A stretch of DNA of 64,000 nucleotides from assembly GCF_029961025.1 (NCBI RefSeq), contig NZ_JASBVP010000006.1, forward strand, positions 276,067-340,066, read 5' to 3'. The notes below the pieces were generated by a model. It was given only the letters and a program-made list of their open reading frames with translations. It was not told the DNA's origin and did not search any database. The DNA comes from Mycobacterium sp. (GTDB lineage Bacteria > Actinomycetota > Actinomycetes > Mycobacteriales > Mycobacteriaceae). Position 1 is the first letter of the stretch, and each line of letters begins with the position of its first letter. Position numbers and translations under genes: made by a program. Of this stretch, positions 29,122-37,436 are shown piece after piece.

Positions 29122-29541
29122 TCAGGACGGCACGAAACGCAGGCTGATCGAGTTGATGCAATAGCGCACGTCCGTCGGTGTCGGGTACCCTTCGCCGGCG
29201 AACACATGGCCCAGGTGGCTATGACAGCCGGCACACAGGACTTCGGTGCGCATCATGCCCATCGAACGGTCGGGGCGCAGAATAACCGCATCCGAACTCG
29301 ACGGGTCGAAGAATGAGGGCCAGCCGCAATGCGATTCGAACTTTTCGGTGCTGCGGAACAATTCGGCGCCACAGGCCCGGCACAGGTAGATTCCCGCGGT
29401 CGTGGTGTCGGTGTACTCGCCGGTGAAGGGCCGCTCGGTGCCGGCACGGCGCAGCACGGCGAACTCCTCGGGGGTGAGTTTTTGACGCCACTCCTCGTCG
29501 GTGAGTTGTATCCGCGGGGGCGGTAAACCCTCGGCACTCAT
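29122..29541 (-). CDS. msrB: peptide methionine (R)-S-oxide reductase
   Basis: A 139-residue MsrB that reduces the R epimer of methionine sulfoxide. Two zinc pairs are visible, CRAC near residue 56 and CAGC near 105. The catalytic motif RYCINSISLRF near the C-terminus carries the active Cys. SHCGWPSFF is the family block binding the substrate methyl group. The start at 29541 gives MSAEGLPPPRIQLTDEEW. It overlaps the aftC stop by 4 bp, so the two share a transcript. Confidence 0.95.
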   Translation of the reverse strand: MSAEGLPPPRIQLTDEEWRQKLTPEEFAVLRRAGTERPFTGEYTDTTTAGIYLCRACGAELFRSTEKFESHCGWPSFFDPSSSDAVILRPDRSMGMMRTEVLCAGCHSHLGHVFAGEGYPTPTDVRYCINSISLRFVPS

Positions 29542-30845
29542 GTGCCCACGTTAGCGCTTGTGTTGCCGGGTAGCAGCCACGCCGGATCGATGCCGCTGTC
29601 CAGCCGGTTCTCGGCCCTGGCGTCCAGGTAGCGGAAGCAGAGCACGCAGCACACCACGATCAGCAGCAGCGACCAGCCATAGGTGATCTTGAGGTATTCC
29701 AGCGCCCGGCCGTATCGCATCCAGTTGAAGAGCAGCCAGCGGTCCAGTGTCATAAACCCGTAGATTCCCAGCCAGGCCGGCCAGTTGCGGATCACCGAGT
29801 TGGGCAGCACCACGGTCATCAGGAACGGGAACAGCATCATCGAGTAGTAGCCCTGGGCCAATGGCAGCGTCAGCCAGGACCACAGCAGCAGCACACCCGA
29901 GGAGGTGGTGAACCAAAACAGCGGGTCGCGGGTGCGGTAGTAGCGGTAGAGCAGCCACAAGCAGCCGATGGCGATCACGGTAAACAGGATTCGCAGGAAC
30001 ACGATCAGCCAGGTGGGCAGGCCAAAGTACACACCGTTGCCCCCGATCGAGCTGTTGAAGTAGTCACGGGTGCTGCGGATGTAGGGCAGGGTGCGGGTGA
30101 AGAAGTCCTGCGGGTCACTGACCAATGGCCATGCCGCCACGTTGAACACCACCGGCACCACCACGGCGGCCACCACCGCCCGCCACTGGCGGTTGAGCAG
30201 CGGCAGCAGCAATAGCGGCAGCAGCAACGGTTTGACCACCAGCGTCAGCCCGACCGCGATGCCGGCCCACCACTGACGGCTGACCCGGTTTGTCGCGCAG
30301 TCGTCGAGCAGCCAGCGCAAAAACAGCACCTCGAGTAGCAGGACGCAGCCGTTGATGTTGGTGAACACCAACGTATTGGTCACGCTCTCGGTGCAGAACA
30401 TGGCCAGCAGCAGCGCCGGAGCCGCCACCGAGCTCAGTGTGAACCCGAACAACCGCAGCAGCAGATAGGCGGCAACCACAATCGCCACCACGTTGCAGAA
30501 GATGAACAGGTAGCGCGACACCGTGAACGACAGGAAGCCGAACGGCGCCATGATCAGTGTGCCGCCGGGCGGGTACAGGTAGTGCGGGTCGACGTAGTCG
30601 AAATGCTCGTTGTAGATGTCCCAGCCGTGCCGGAAGTTCAGCACCGCCCGGTAGACCGGTTTGAAGTCGTCGGTGATGTTGCCGTTGGTGGTCAGCACGA
30701 TGCTGCGGTGGATCACCGACATGATGGCTATCGGCCACAGCGCCGACCGCAGTACCGTGGCGGCGCTCGGTGCACGGGTACGGGGACGAAACGCGGCCAG
30801 CGCGGAATCGCGTATGCCGGTGCGGATTAACTCAGCTGTCGCCAC
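29538..30845 (-). CDS. aftC: alpha-(1->3)-arabinofuranosyltransferase AftC
   Basis: A 435-residue GT-C glycosyltransferase (GT87) that adds alpha-1,3 branch arabinofuranose residues to arabinogalactan and lipoarabinomannan at the outer membrane face, using decaprenyl-phosphoryl arabinose. About 10 transmembrane helices are visible. The catalytic first periplasmic loop contains TTNGNITDDFKPVYRAVLN, with the acidic pair DD. The start is a GTG at 30845. The next gene upstream on the strand is the lipoprotein hydrolase, 53 bp away. Identity to the tuberculous protein is very high in the loops. Confidence 0.94.
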   Translation of the reverse strand: MATAELIRTGIRDSALAAFRPRTRAPSAATVLRSALWPIAIMSVIHRSIVLTTNGNITDDFKPVYRAVLNFRHGWDIYNEHFDYVDPHYLYPPGGTLIMAPFGFLSFTVSRYLFIFCNVVAIVVAAYLLLRLFGFTLSSVAAPALLLAMFCTESVTNTLVFTNINGCVLLLEVLFLRWLLDDCATNRVSRQWWAGIAVGLTLVVKPLLLPLLLLPLLNRQWRAVVAAVVVPVVFNVAAWPLVSDPQDFFTRTLPYIRSTRDYFNSSIGGNGVYFGLPTWLIVFLRILFTVIAIGCLWLLYRYYRTRDPLFWFTTSSGVLLLWSWLTLPLAQGYYSMMLFPFLMTVVLPNSVIRNWPAWLGIYGFMTLDRWLLFNWMRYGRALEYLKITYGWSLLLIVVCCVLCFRYLDARAENRLDSGIDPAWLLPGNTSANVGT

Positions 30846-30898
30846 CAGCGCACACTACACCGCGGCAGCTGGCCGCCGAAAACCCGGAAACCGAAGCC

Positions 30899-32458
30899 TC
30901 AGGCGGGGCAGTAGGTGTCGGTTCGGGGCAGCGTGCCGCTGTCCAGGTAGCCGATCAACGGTGGCACCGCACAGGGGGAATAGATGCTGGCGCCGTGGCC
31001 GATGCCCTGCCACATCACCCGCTTGCTGGCCGTGCCCGCGTTGATGACGATGGCGGCCGTCGCGGCAACCCCTTGTGAGCCGACGATCGGGTCGTTCTGC
31101 ACGCCCAGCAACAACACGTCGATCTTGAGGTTCTTCGGCGGTTGCGGCGCAGCGGCACTCGGCCAGTGGATGCAGTCGGTCAGTCCGAGCGCGCCGACGG
31201 CGCCGAACTGCGGATAGAGCTTGCCCCAGGCGACCACCAGTTGGCGAATCCGGTCCGGGGTGGGGCGGTTGAGGGAGTCGCTGCACGTGTTGATGAACTG
31301 ACCATCCGTGCCCCGCAGGGATTCGGCCCGGTTGATCAGGCTGGTCAGCAGATTGGTATCACCGGAGCGGGCGGTGGCCAGCGCACGCGCCAAATCCAGG
31401 GTGGCACCGACGCGGTCGCCGACGGGGAAACCCAAAGCGGTGGTGATGGCATTGGCTACCGACGCCACCGACGCACCCGCGGGGCCGTGCCCGGTTCGGG
31501 CGGCGGCCAGGAGCGAGTCGACGGCGCCCCTGGGGTCGGGACCCAGCGGGCAGTCGAGCGCCGCGCACTGCGCCGCGAACGCGGCGAGCGCCGCCTGCTC
31601 GCCCTGGACCTGTTGCTCGGCAGCGTTTTCGGCGCCCACGTCCAACGCCACCGGCGAGTCGAGGATCAGCCTGGCCACATTGGCGGGATGCAAACCGGCG
31701 TAGGTCAGCGCAATCTGGGCCCCATTGCCGACACCGATCAACGCGAGTGCGGGCACATCCCAGATACTGCGCAGGCGCTCGACATCGGTGGCGGCATGCT
31801 GGTTGTCGTAGGCGGAGTCGCCGGGCGCAATGGTATCGGTGCAACTGGTGGTGGCCTTCTCGGTGACGTCGCTGAGGTTGGCGACCTGGTCGTCACCCGG
31901 CTCGAATTGCGCCTCATCGCGCATCAGTTCACGGTCGATGGGATCGCGACAGTCCACCGAACTCGACATGCCCATGCCCCGCCGGTCGACGGCCACGATG
32001 GGGTGGCTGCGCAGCACGTCGGCGCCCGCGTGGGATAGCCAGACCGGCAGCTGGACCGACGACGGCAGATCCGAGCCGGTGGTGAACACCAGCGGGCCGG
32101 CCGCGGGCGGGGTCTGATCCGAGCGGGCGCGAACCACGCCGATGCTCAGTGTCCCGGCCGCGCCGTTGGCCGGGTCGAGGTCGGCATCGTAGCTGGCGCA
32201 GTCCAGGTGCACACCCGGCGCCACGGGGACCGCCGCGCCCCCGAACACCCGCGACGTGCAGTCCCGCCAGGACAGGTCGTTCTTCGGCGCCGCGATTGGC
32301 GGTGGCCCGCTCGCCGGCGGCGTGGTGGTGACCCGCGCGTGCGGGCGGGCGCCGGAATTGGTGGCGAATCGCGGGTCTGCGGCCAGGCCCGGGACGCAAC
32401 CGGCGAGCAGCCCAGCCACCGACATCACGACCAGTGCGGGCATGGCGTGCCGACCCAT
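30899..32458 (-). CDS. secreted lipoprotein of the Hip1/TAP hydrolase family (Rv2672-like)
   Basis: A 519-residue exported protein. The signal peptide ends in a lipobox, LLAGC, with the lipidated Cys at 21. The rest is an alpha/beta hydrolase of the tripeptidyl-aminopeptidase/Hip1 family with many Cys for disulfides. The usual catalytic Ser elbow reads GVGNGAQ, so residue 245 is Asn rather than Ser. The acid (QNDPIVG) and base (GIGHGAS) regions are kept. Either the protein is catalytically inert or it uses another residue. The start at 32458 gives a good n-region (MGRHAMPALV). It probably acts at the cell surface. Confidence 0.85.
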   Translation of the reverse strand: MGRHAMPALVVMSVAGLLAGCVPGLAADPRFATNSGARPHARVTTTPPASGPPPIAAPKNDLSWRDCTSRVFGGAAVPVAPGVHLDCASYDADLDPANGAAGTLSIGVVRARSDQTPPAAGPLVFTTGSDLPSSVQLPVWLSHAGADVLRSHPIVAVDRRGMGMSSSVDCRDPIDRELMRDEAQFEPGDDQVANLSDVTEKATTSCTDTIAPGDSAYDNQHAATDVERLRSIWDVPALALIGVGNGAQIALTYAGLHPANVARLILDSPVALDVGAENAAEQQVQGEQAALAAFAAQCAALDCPLGPDPRGAVDSLLAAARTGHGPAGASVASVANAITTALGFPVGDRVGATLDLARALATARSGDTNLLTSLINRAESLRGTDGQFINTCSDSLNRPTPDRIRQLVVAWGKLYPQFGAVGALGLTDCIHWPSAAAPQPPKNLKIDVLLLGVQNDPIVGSQGVAATAAIVINAGTASKRVMWQGIGHGASIYSPCAVPPLIGYLDSGTLPRTDTYCPA

Positions 32459-32482
32459 GCCGACCACCCTAGCGATCGGGGA

Positions 32483-33289
32483 TCAGGACCGTGGGCGCCC
32501 GACCGTGACGTAACGGGTGTACAGATAGCCGGCTTCGTCGGTGAGCACGTGCCGACAGTGCATTCGGGTCGGCATCCGGCCCGGGGCCGTCGCCATGGGC
32601 GTGAGGCGCTGCGTTTGCCCGCCGACGATCACCGGGGCGATCGTCAAACACAGCTCGTCGAGCAGGTCCCGGTCGACGAAAGCGCTAAGCAGCATCGGGC
32701 CGCCTTCGGTCAGCACCCGGCGCAGGCCGCGACTTTCCAGCGCGACGAGGATGGCGGCTTCATCGACGGCCGTCGCATCCTCGCCGGAGCAGGCGATGAC
32801 GTCGGCGAGACCGGCAAGCCGGCGGCGTGTTTCGGCGGCGGCGGCGGTGCTGGTCAACACCAGCGGCGCTACCTCGGTGCGGGTGAATACCGGCAGATCG
32901 CGATCGAGGCGACCCGAGCCGGTGACGATCGCCAGCGGCGGAACCTCGGTTTGGCCGCGAGTCTGCCGGCGCTGACGCTGGGCGATACTCGGGCGAGCCC
33001 CGGAGTAGTTCTCGATCCGCACGGTGCCCGCGCCGACCAGGATGACGTCGGCCAGCTCGCGTAACAGGTGAAACACCAGCCGATCGCCCGAGCCCCCGAG
33101 GCCGCCGGTGGTGCCCTTGACGGCAGCGGCGCCGTCAAGGCTGGTGATCATGTTCGCCCGCAGCCAAATGCCGCGATGTTCGGCCGGGTAGTCGTAAAGC
33201 GCAAGCAGTTCGGCGTCGTCGAGCTCGCGGACCGCGCCCAGCAGGCTGAGCTTGCCCCCTTCGGTGTGGCCGGTGTCAGGGTCGGGCAT
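32483..33289 (-). CDS. ribD: RibD C-terminal-domain reductase (Rv2671-like)
   Basis: A 268-residue stand-alone RibD_C/dihydrofolate-reductase-fold protein. It has WLRANMITSLDGAAAVKG at the substrate side, a NADPH-binding region ending in ILVGAGTVRIENYSG, and LTEGGPMLLSAFVDRDLLDELCLTIAP. There is no RibD deaminase domain. In M. tuberculosis, overexpression of this protein can bypass DHFR inhibition, so it is probably a pterin or flavin-precursor reductase. The ATG at 33289 is chosen over a longer open frame. Downstream is the lipoprotein hydrolase, 24 bp away. Confidence 0.87.
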   Translation of the reverse strand: MPDPDTGHTEGGKLSLLGAVRELDDAELLALYDYPAEHRGIWLRANMITSLDGAAAVKGTTGGLGGSGDRLVFHLLRELADVILVGAGTVRIENYSGARPSIAQRQRRQTRGQTEVPPLAIVTGSGRLDRDLPVFTRTEVAPLVLTSTAAAAETRRRLAGLADVIACSGEDATAVDEAAILVALESRGLRRVLTEGGPMLLSAFVDRDLLDELCLTIAPVIVGGQTQRLTPMATAPGRMPTRMHCRHVLTDEAGYLYTRYVTVGRPRS

Positions 33290-33363
33290 GAGCACGATTG
33301 GAGCACGCCGCGATGGCGTCGGTACGCACGCCCCCGGCAGCGGTGGACACCGCCGGAGCCGGG

Positions 33364-34014
33364 TCATCCGGCAGGGTCGAAGACGCGCACCATGAGGTAA
33401 TCGTCTTCGACACCGCTGCCCAGCCGAAACCTCCTGGTGCCGCAGACGGTAAAGCCGTGCTTGGCATAGAAGCGTTGGGCGCGCCGGTTGTGCTGGTTAA
33501 CGCCCAGCCAGACACAACGCGCGGACCACCGGGTTGCACCGCGGAGCGCGGCGTCCATCAGCGCCGTCGATACCCCCTGACCGTGATAGTCCGGCAGCAC
33601 GTACATTTTCGAAAGCTCGACCGCGGGGCGCAGGCCAACCGCCCGGGCTACCTCGGCATTTTCGGCGGCGCCGCGAACGAGCATGGCATAGCCGATGATT
33701 CGATGCTCGTGCTGTGCGGTGAAAATCAACCGCCCGGGGTCGTTCAGGTATCCGGTGAAGCGCTCGGCGGAAAGGTTCGCCGCGATAAATGAGGCGATGT
33801 TCTCCGCGGTCACCGACGGCGGACACGCCAGTGGAAAGGTTCGGGCCGCGATCGCCGCCAGCTCTTCGGTGTCGACAAAACCCCCGGTGGCGACAAAACC
33901 CCCGGTGGCGACAAAACCCCCGGTGGCGACGTGGCCCCCGGTGGCGAGGTGCACCGTCACCGCCGGCGGTGGGTCGCCCGGATCCCGCCCGCGAAGCCTC
34001 GCGTCCCGGTTCAT
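33364..34014 (-). CDS. GNAT-family N-acetyltransferase (Rv2669-like)
   Basis: A 216-residue protein with a C-terminal GNAT domain from about residue 60. The acetyl-CoA site is VLPDYHGQGVSTALMDAAL, followed by WLGVNQHNRRAQRFYAKHGF, both characteristic. The N-terminal 55 residues are unusual: they are encoded by a tandem repeat giving three VATGGF units. The H37Rv counterpart, as I recall it, is about 156 residues, so this extension is lineage-specific or the true start lies inside the repeat. It lies 38 bp downstream of ogt. The substrate is unknown. Confidence 0.8.
   Translation of the reverse strand: MNRDARLRGRDPGDPPPAVTVHLATGGHVATGGFVATGGFVATGGFVDTEELAAIAARTFPLACPPSVTAENIASFIAANLSAERFTGYLNDPGRLIFTAQHEHRIIGYAMLVRGAAENAEVARAVGLRPAVELSKMYVLPDYHGQGVSTALMDAALRGATRWSARCVWLGVNQHNRRAQRFYAKHGFTVCGTRRFRLGSGVEDDYLMVRVFDPAG
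33871..33942. repeat. 4 x 18-bp tandem repeat (VNTR) inside the GNAT gene
   Basis: Four consecutive 18-bp units of the form GGCGACAAAACCCCCGGT lie near the 5' end of the GNAT gene. The two middle copies are identical. Since 18 is a multiple of 3, copy-number change would keep the frame and alter the number of VATGGF repeats. Confidence 0.9.
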
Positions 34015-34052
34015 CTCCGGGTGCGTCACGGGTTGTTCGGCATCCACTGCGG

Positions 34053-34661
34053 CTAGGCCGCTTCCAGGTCCAGCAGCGCCGCCTTCGCCCGGGCTCCGCC
34101 GGCGTACTGACCGGGCGAACCGTCCGAGCGCACCACCCGGTGACACCCGATGACCACCGGCAACGGGTTGTGCGCGCATGCCGTGCCCACCGCACGGGCC
34201 GCGCCGGGATGGCCGACGGCGGCGGCCACGCGCGCGTAGCTTTCGCGCTGCCCGTAGCCGATGCCGCGCAGGTGCTCGATGACGGTGCGCCGAAAGCCCG
34301 TTACCAGGCGAAGGTCGATCGGCAGTTCGAAGTATTTTCGCTGTCGGACGAAATACTCCTCGAGCTGGCGGGCGGCGGCGTCCAGCCGCGCCGGGGCGCA
34401 TCGGATGCGCGGGCCGACTGAGTGTGCGAGCGCGGTCAGCACGGCGGCGTGGTCTTCGACGTCGTAGGCGACCCGCAGCAGTCCGGTGTCGGTGGCCGCC
34501 AGCAGCAGCACACCCACCGGGGTGTCGACGGTGCGGTAGGCGATGTCGAACAGGCCGTCATCGTCGGCGCTGCGTTCCAGCCTGGTGTGCAGCCTGACCA
34601 ATGCAGGGGTTTCATCTGCGACAGCGGGATCTGCAACAGCGGGAAAGCTTAAGCGGTTCAT
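34053..34661 (-). CDS. ogt: O6-alkylguanine-DNA alkyltransferase
   Basis: A 202-residue suicide DNA-repair protein that transfers alkyl groups from O6-alkylguanine to its own Cys. The DNA-binding helix RRTVIEHLRGIGYGQRESYARVA and the C-terminal GSPGQYAGGARAK are typical. The acceptor motif reads IGCHRVV, whereas the family standard is PCHRV, so the Pro before the reactive Cys is replaced by Gly. The ATG at 34661 has GAGGAAC about 8 nt upstream. It heads a pair with the GNAT gene. In H37Rv ogt is elsewhere (Rv1316c), so this is probably a second or relocated copy. Confidence 0.88.
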   Translation of the reverse strand: MNRLSFPAVADPAVADETPALVRLHTRLERSADDDGLFDIAYRTVDTPVGVLLLAATDTGLLRVAYDVEDHAAVLTALAHSVGPRIRCAPARLDAAARQLEEYFVRQRKYFELPIDLRLVTGFRRTVIEHLRGIGYGQRESYARVAAAVGHPGAARAVGTACAHNPLPVVIGCHRVVRSDGSPGQYAGGARAKAALLDLEAA

Positions 34662-34817
34662 GATGTTTCGTTCCTCGGATAGGTGCGGAGGGGCGTCTTG
34701 ATGCCGCCGGCGGCGGTCCGGCGGCATCGAGGCCGCGCCGGTGCGTAATCGTGACCCTGCCAGGCCTCGACGATAGTGCCGGCGGGCGGTTGTGGGTAGC
34801 TGCGTCAAGCCGACACA

Positions 34818-34882
34818 ACCTTTGCCGTAGACCTTTGCCGTAGACCTTTGCCGTAGACCTTTGCCGTAGACCTTTGCTGTAG
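34818..34882. repeat. 5 x 13-bp tandem repeat upstream of ogt
   Basis: Five head-to-tail copies of ACCTTTGCCGTAG lie in the 255-bp gap between clpC2 and ogt; only the last differs, by one base. It is a candidate VNTR and may also affect ogt expression because it lies in its 5' region. Confidence 0.92.
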
Positions 34883-34916
34883 GCGCCGCGGGCCGCCGCT
34901 GTGCGAGATGGCACCG

Positions 34917-35687
34917 TCAACCGCTGTTTCCGGCCGGGTAATCGGCCGCGGAATCGGTCGCACCGCCAACGTCTTTTCCGGCGGTGATCGACTCCAGGAT
35001 GGTGATCAGGTCGACCGCAACGCGCTCCATGTCGACACCGGACCGGTGCAGCGGTCCGGCATCGTCTTCGAGTTCGAGCAGCGCGAGCAGCAGGTGTTCG
35101 GTGCCGATGTATTTGTGGCCGAGGCGAAGTGCCTCACGAAAGCTCAAGTCCAGTACCTTGCGTGCGGGGCCGCTGAACGGGATCACCTCCGGGAGGTGCT
35201 CGGCGGCGGCGGGAAGTGTCACGGCCGCGCGGACGGCTTCGGCGTCGACCCGTTGGGCACGCAGCAGCGCGGTGGCCAGCGCGGTCGGATCGCTGAGCAC
35301 ACCCAGCAGCAGGTGCTCGGGTGCGATCTTGGCATTACCGGCATCGTGTGCCGCACTCTGGGCCGCGGCGACGGCGTTGCGGGCTCGCGGCGTGAAGCGT
35401 TCGAAGCCCTGGTCGGGCTCGAGCGCCAGGATGTCCGCCCGGGGGACGAACCGCTGCTGTGCCGCCTGTTTGGTGACGCCCATGCTTTTGCCGATAGCGC
35501 TCCAGGAGGCTCCCGCGCGGCGCGCCTGATCGACGAAATACCCGATCAAATGGTCGGCGATCTCGTCGAGACGCTCGGCGGCCAGGACGGCGGCGGTGAG
35601 TTGCTCCAGGACGTCGTGGTGGCCGCGCTTGATGGTGTCGATCAGGTCATCGAGGCGGATCGGGTCGACGGGTCTCGACTCGGTCAT
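34917..35687 (-). CDS. clpC2: ClpC2, Clp N-domain protein with N-terminal HTH
   Basis: A 256-residue protein without AAA+ ATPase modules. The N-terminal 95 residues hold a helix-turn-helix (SWSAIGKSMGVTKQAAQQRF). Two Clp_N repeats follow, at about 96-160 (FTPRARNAVAAAQSAAHDAG, APEHLLLGVL) and 170-235 (LGHKYIGTEHLLLALLE). ClpC2 shares the cyclomarin-binding Clp N fold with ClpC1 and is reported to act as a decoy for such antibiotics and to repress its own gene. A 17-bp palindrome ends 3 nt upstream of its ATG, in keeping with autoregulation. Confidence 0.92.
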   Translation of the reverse strand: MTESRPVDPIRLDDLIDTIKRGHHDVLEQLTAAVLAAERLDEIADHLIGYFVDQARRAGASWSAIGKSMGVTKQAAQQRFVPRADILALEPDQGFERFTPRARNAVAAAQSAAHDAGNAKIAPEHLLLGVLSDPTALATALLRAQRVDAEAVRAAVTLPAAAEHLPEVIPFSGPARKVLDLSFREALRLGHKYIGTEHLLLALLELEDDAGPLHRSGVDMERVAVDLITILESITAGKDVGGATDSAADYPAGNSG

Positions 35688-35690
35688 GGT

Positions 35691-35707
35691 GTCAACCCTA
35701 GGTTGAC
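35691..35707 (-). promoter_or_regulatory. palindromic candidate operator of clpC2
   Basis: GTCAACC and GGTTGAC form a perfect 7-bp inverted repeat around a 3-bp centre, directly before the clpC2 start codon. The position and the HTH in ClpC2 make it a candidate self-operator that would block initiation of a short-leader or leaderless transcript. Confidence 0.6.
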
Positions 35708-35900
35708 GGATGTTGTCGGTACACCGTTGACGAACATGATCCGCATCGTCGTGGTCCTGCCGGGCTCACAGCGGGGCCGTGGGGTAATCCAATCGTTACA
35801 GCTTCGTGCTGCGCTCGCGGAGTGGTGAAACCTATCGTCAACATCTCGCCCGTACGATTTTGCAGTCAAGCGGCGGCCAGGTTTTTGGAGGGAAGTGAAG

Positions 35901-37379
35901 ATGGACTTCCTCCAGGAACAGTTGATCGATCCGCTGAGCACGATCCTCTATACCCACGTCCTGATCTTTGTGCTCATCGGTGTGGGGATCTATTTCACGC
36001 TGCGGACCCGCTTTGTTCAGATCCGTTATTTCGGCAGAATGCTTCACCAGATCCGGAGCTCGCACGGTCACTCCGGTGGCATCTCGTCGTTCCAGGCGTT
36101 CTGCGTGGGCCTGGCGTCTCGGGTCGGCATCGGCAACATCGCCGGGGTCGCCATTGCCCTCACGGTGGGTGGTCCCGGCGCGGTGTTCTGGATGTGGGTG
36201 GTGGCGGCGGTCGGTATGGCGACGGCACTGATCGAGGCCACGCTGGCGCAAATCTTCAAGGTGCGCTCGAAAGACGGTGCCTTCCGGGGCGGTCCGGCGT
36301 TCTACATCCAGCGGGGGCTAGGCTCGCGGCCCGGCGGGATCGTCTTCGCGATTCTGGTGGTGTTCACGTTCGGGATCGCCTTCACCATGGTGGAGGCCAA
36401 CGCGATCAGCGACGTCTTGAAGACCTCGCATGCGGTCACGGCGGAGTGGACGGCGCTGGGGTTAGTCGCGTTTGCCGCGCCGGTGCTCTTCGGTGGGATT
36501 CGACGGGTGGCCAAGGTCGCGGGTTTTGTCCTTCCCATCGTGGCAACCGGGTATGTGTTGCTGGCGCTGGTCATCGTGGCGGTCAACATCGCGCATCTGC
36601 CGGCGGTGATCGCACAGATCCTCGGCGGCGCGTTCGGATTTAAGCAGTTGGCCGGGGGTTTTGGCGGCGGCATCACCGCCGCGATGCTCAACGGGGTCAA
36701 GCGGGGGCTGTTTGCGAGCGAGGCCGGTATGGGCAGTGCGCCCCACATCGCGGCCACCGCGACGGTGTCTCATCCGGTTGAGCAGGGCTTGATCCAGTCC
36801 CTCGCCGTTTTCGTCGACACCATGGTGGTGTGCACGTCCACGGCGTTCATCGTCATGGTTTCGGGTCCGGACATCTATGACCCGGCTCGCCCGGCGGCGA
36901 TCGCCGGCGCCAGCCTGACACAGACGGCGATCGCCGCAGGCCTGGGATCCTGGACCACCGGCGTGATGACGATCGTGGTGTTCGTTTTCGCGTTTTCCGC
37001 GGTGCTGAGCAACTATGTCTGCGCCGAGGCCAACTTGTTCTTCCTGGGCGCGGGGCGGCGGGCGGTTGCGGTGCTCAAGGTGGTGACGCTGGTGGCGGTT
37101 GCCGTGGGGGCGTTGGCCAAGCTGGCGGTGGTGTGGTCGCTCGCCGATGTCGGGATGGCATTGGTGGCAGTCGGCAACTTGATCGCGATTTGCCTGCTGG
37201 GTGAGTGGGCGTTCGCCGCCGTGCGGGATTTCCACCGCCAGTCCGCCGCGGGCCAAAAGCCGGTGTTCAAAACCGCCGAGCTGCCCGGTGTGCTCGATGG
37301 CGACGTCTGGGAGCTGCCCCGGCTGCGGCCGCTGCGCCGCTACGGCCGGACATCGCCGCCGGCCACCGCGGTTACCTGA
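35901..37379 (+). CDS. alanine/glycine:cation symporter (AGCS family)
   Basis: A 492-residue sodium-coupled amino-acid importer with about 11 transmembrane helices. The AGCS signature GLASRVGIGNIAGVAIAL is near residue 70, and VEANAISDVLK, GGIRRVAKVAGFVLP and GLFASEAGMGSAPH are conserved blocks. The ATG at 35901 has GGAGGGAAG 7 nt upstream, better than the GTG two codons earlier. It probably takes up alanine or glycine. I do not recall a counterpart next to clpC2 in H37Rv. It is convergent with formate dehydrogenase. Confidence 0.9.
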   Translation: MDFLQEQLIDPLSTILYTHVLIFVLIGVGIYFTLRTRFVQIRYFGRMLHQIRSSHGHSGGISSFQAFCVGLASRVGIGNIAGVAIALTVGGPGAVFWMWVVAAVGMATALIEATLAQIFKVRSKDGAFRGGPAFYIQRGLGSRPGGIVFAILVVFTFGIAFTMVEANAISDVLKTSHAVTAEWTALGLVAFAAPVLFGGIRRVAKVAGFVLPIVATGYVLLALVIVAVNIAHLPAVIAQILGGAFGFKQLAGGFGGGITAAMLNGVKRGLFASEAGMGSAPHIAATATVSHPVEQGLIQSLAVFVDTMVVCTSTAFIVMVSGPDIYDPARPAAIAGASLTQTAIAAGLGSWTTGVMTIVVFVFAFSAVLSNYVCAEANLFFLGAGRRAVAVLKVVTLVAVAVGALAKLAVVWSLADVGMALVAVGNLIAICLLGEWAFAAVRDFHRQSAAGQKPVFKTAELPGVLDGDVWELPRLRPLRRYGRTSPPATAVT

Positions 37380-37436
37380 CGGGGTTCGGTTCGGCGGTGC
37401 CGCTGGCGCAGTCCAGGGGATCGTAGCGGGATGTCT

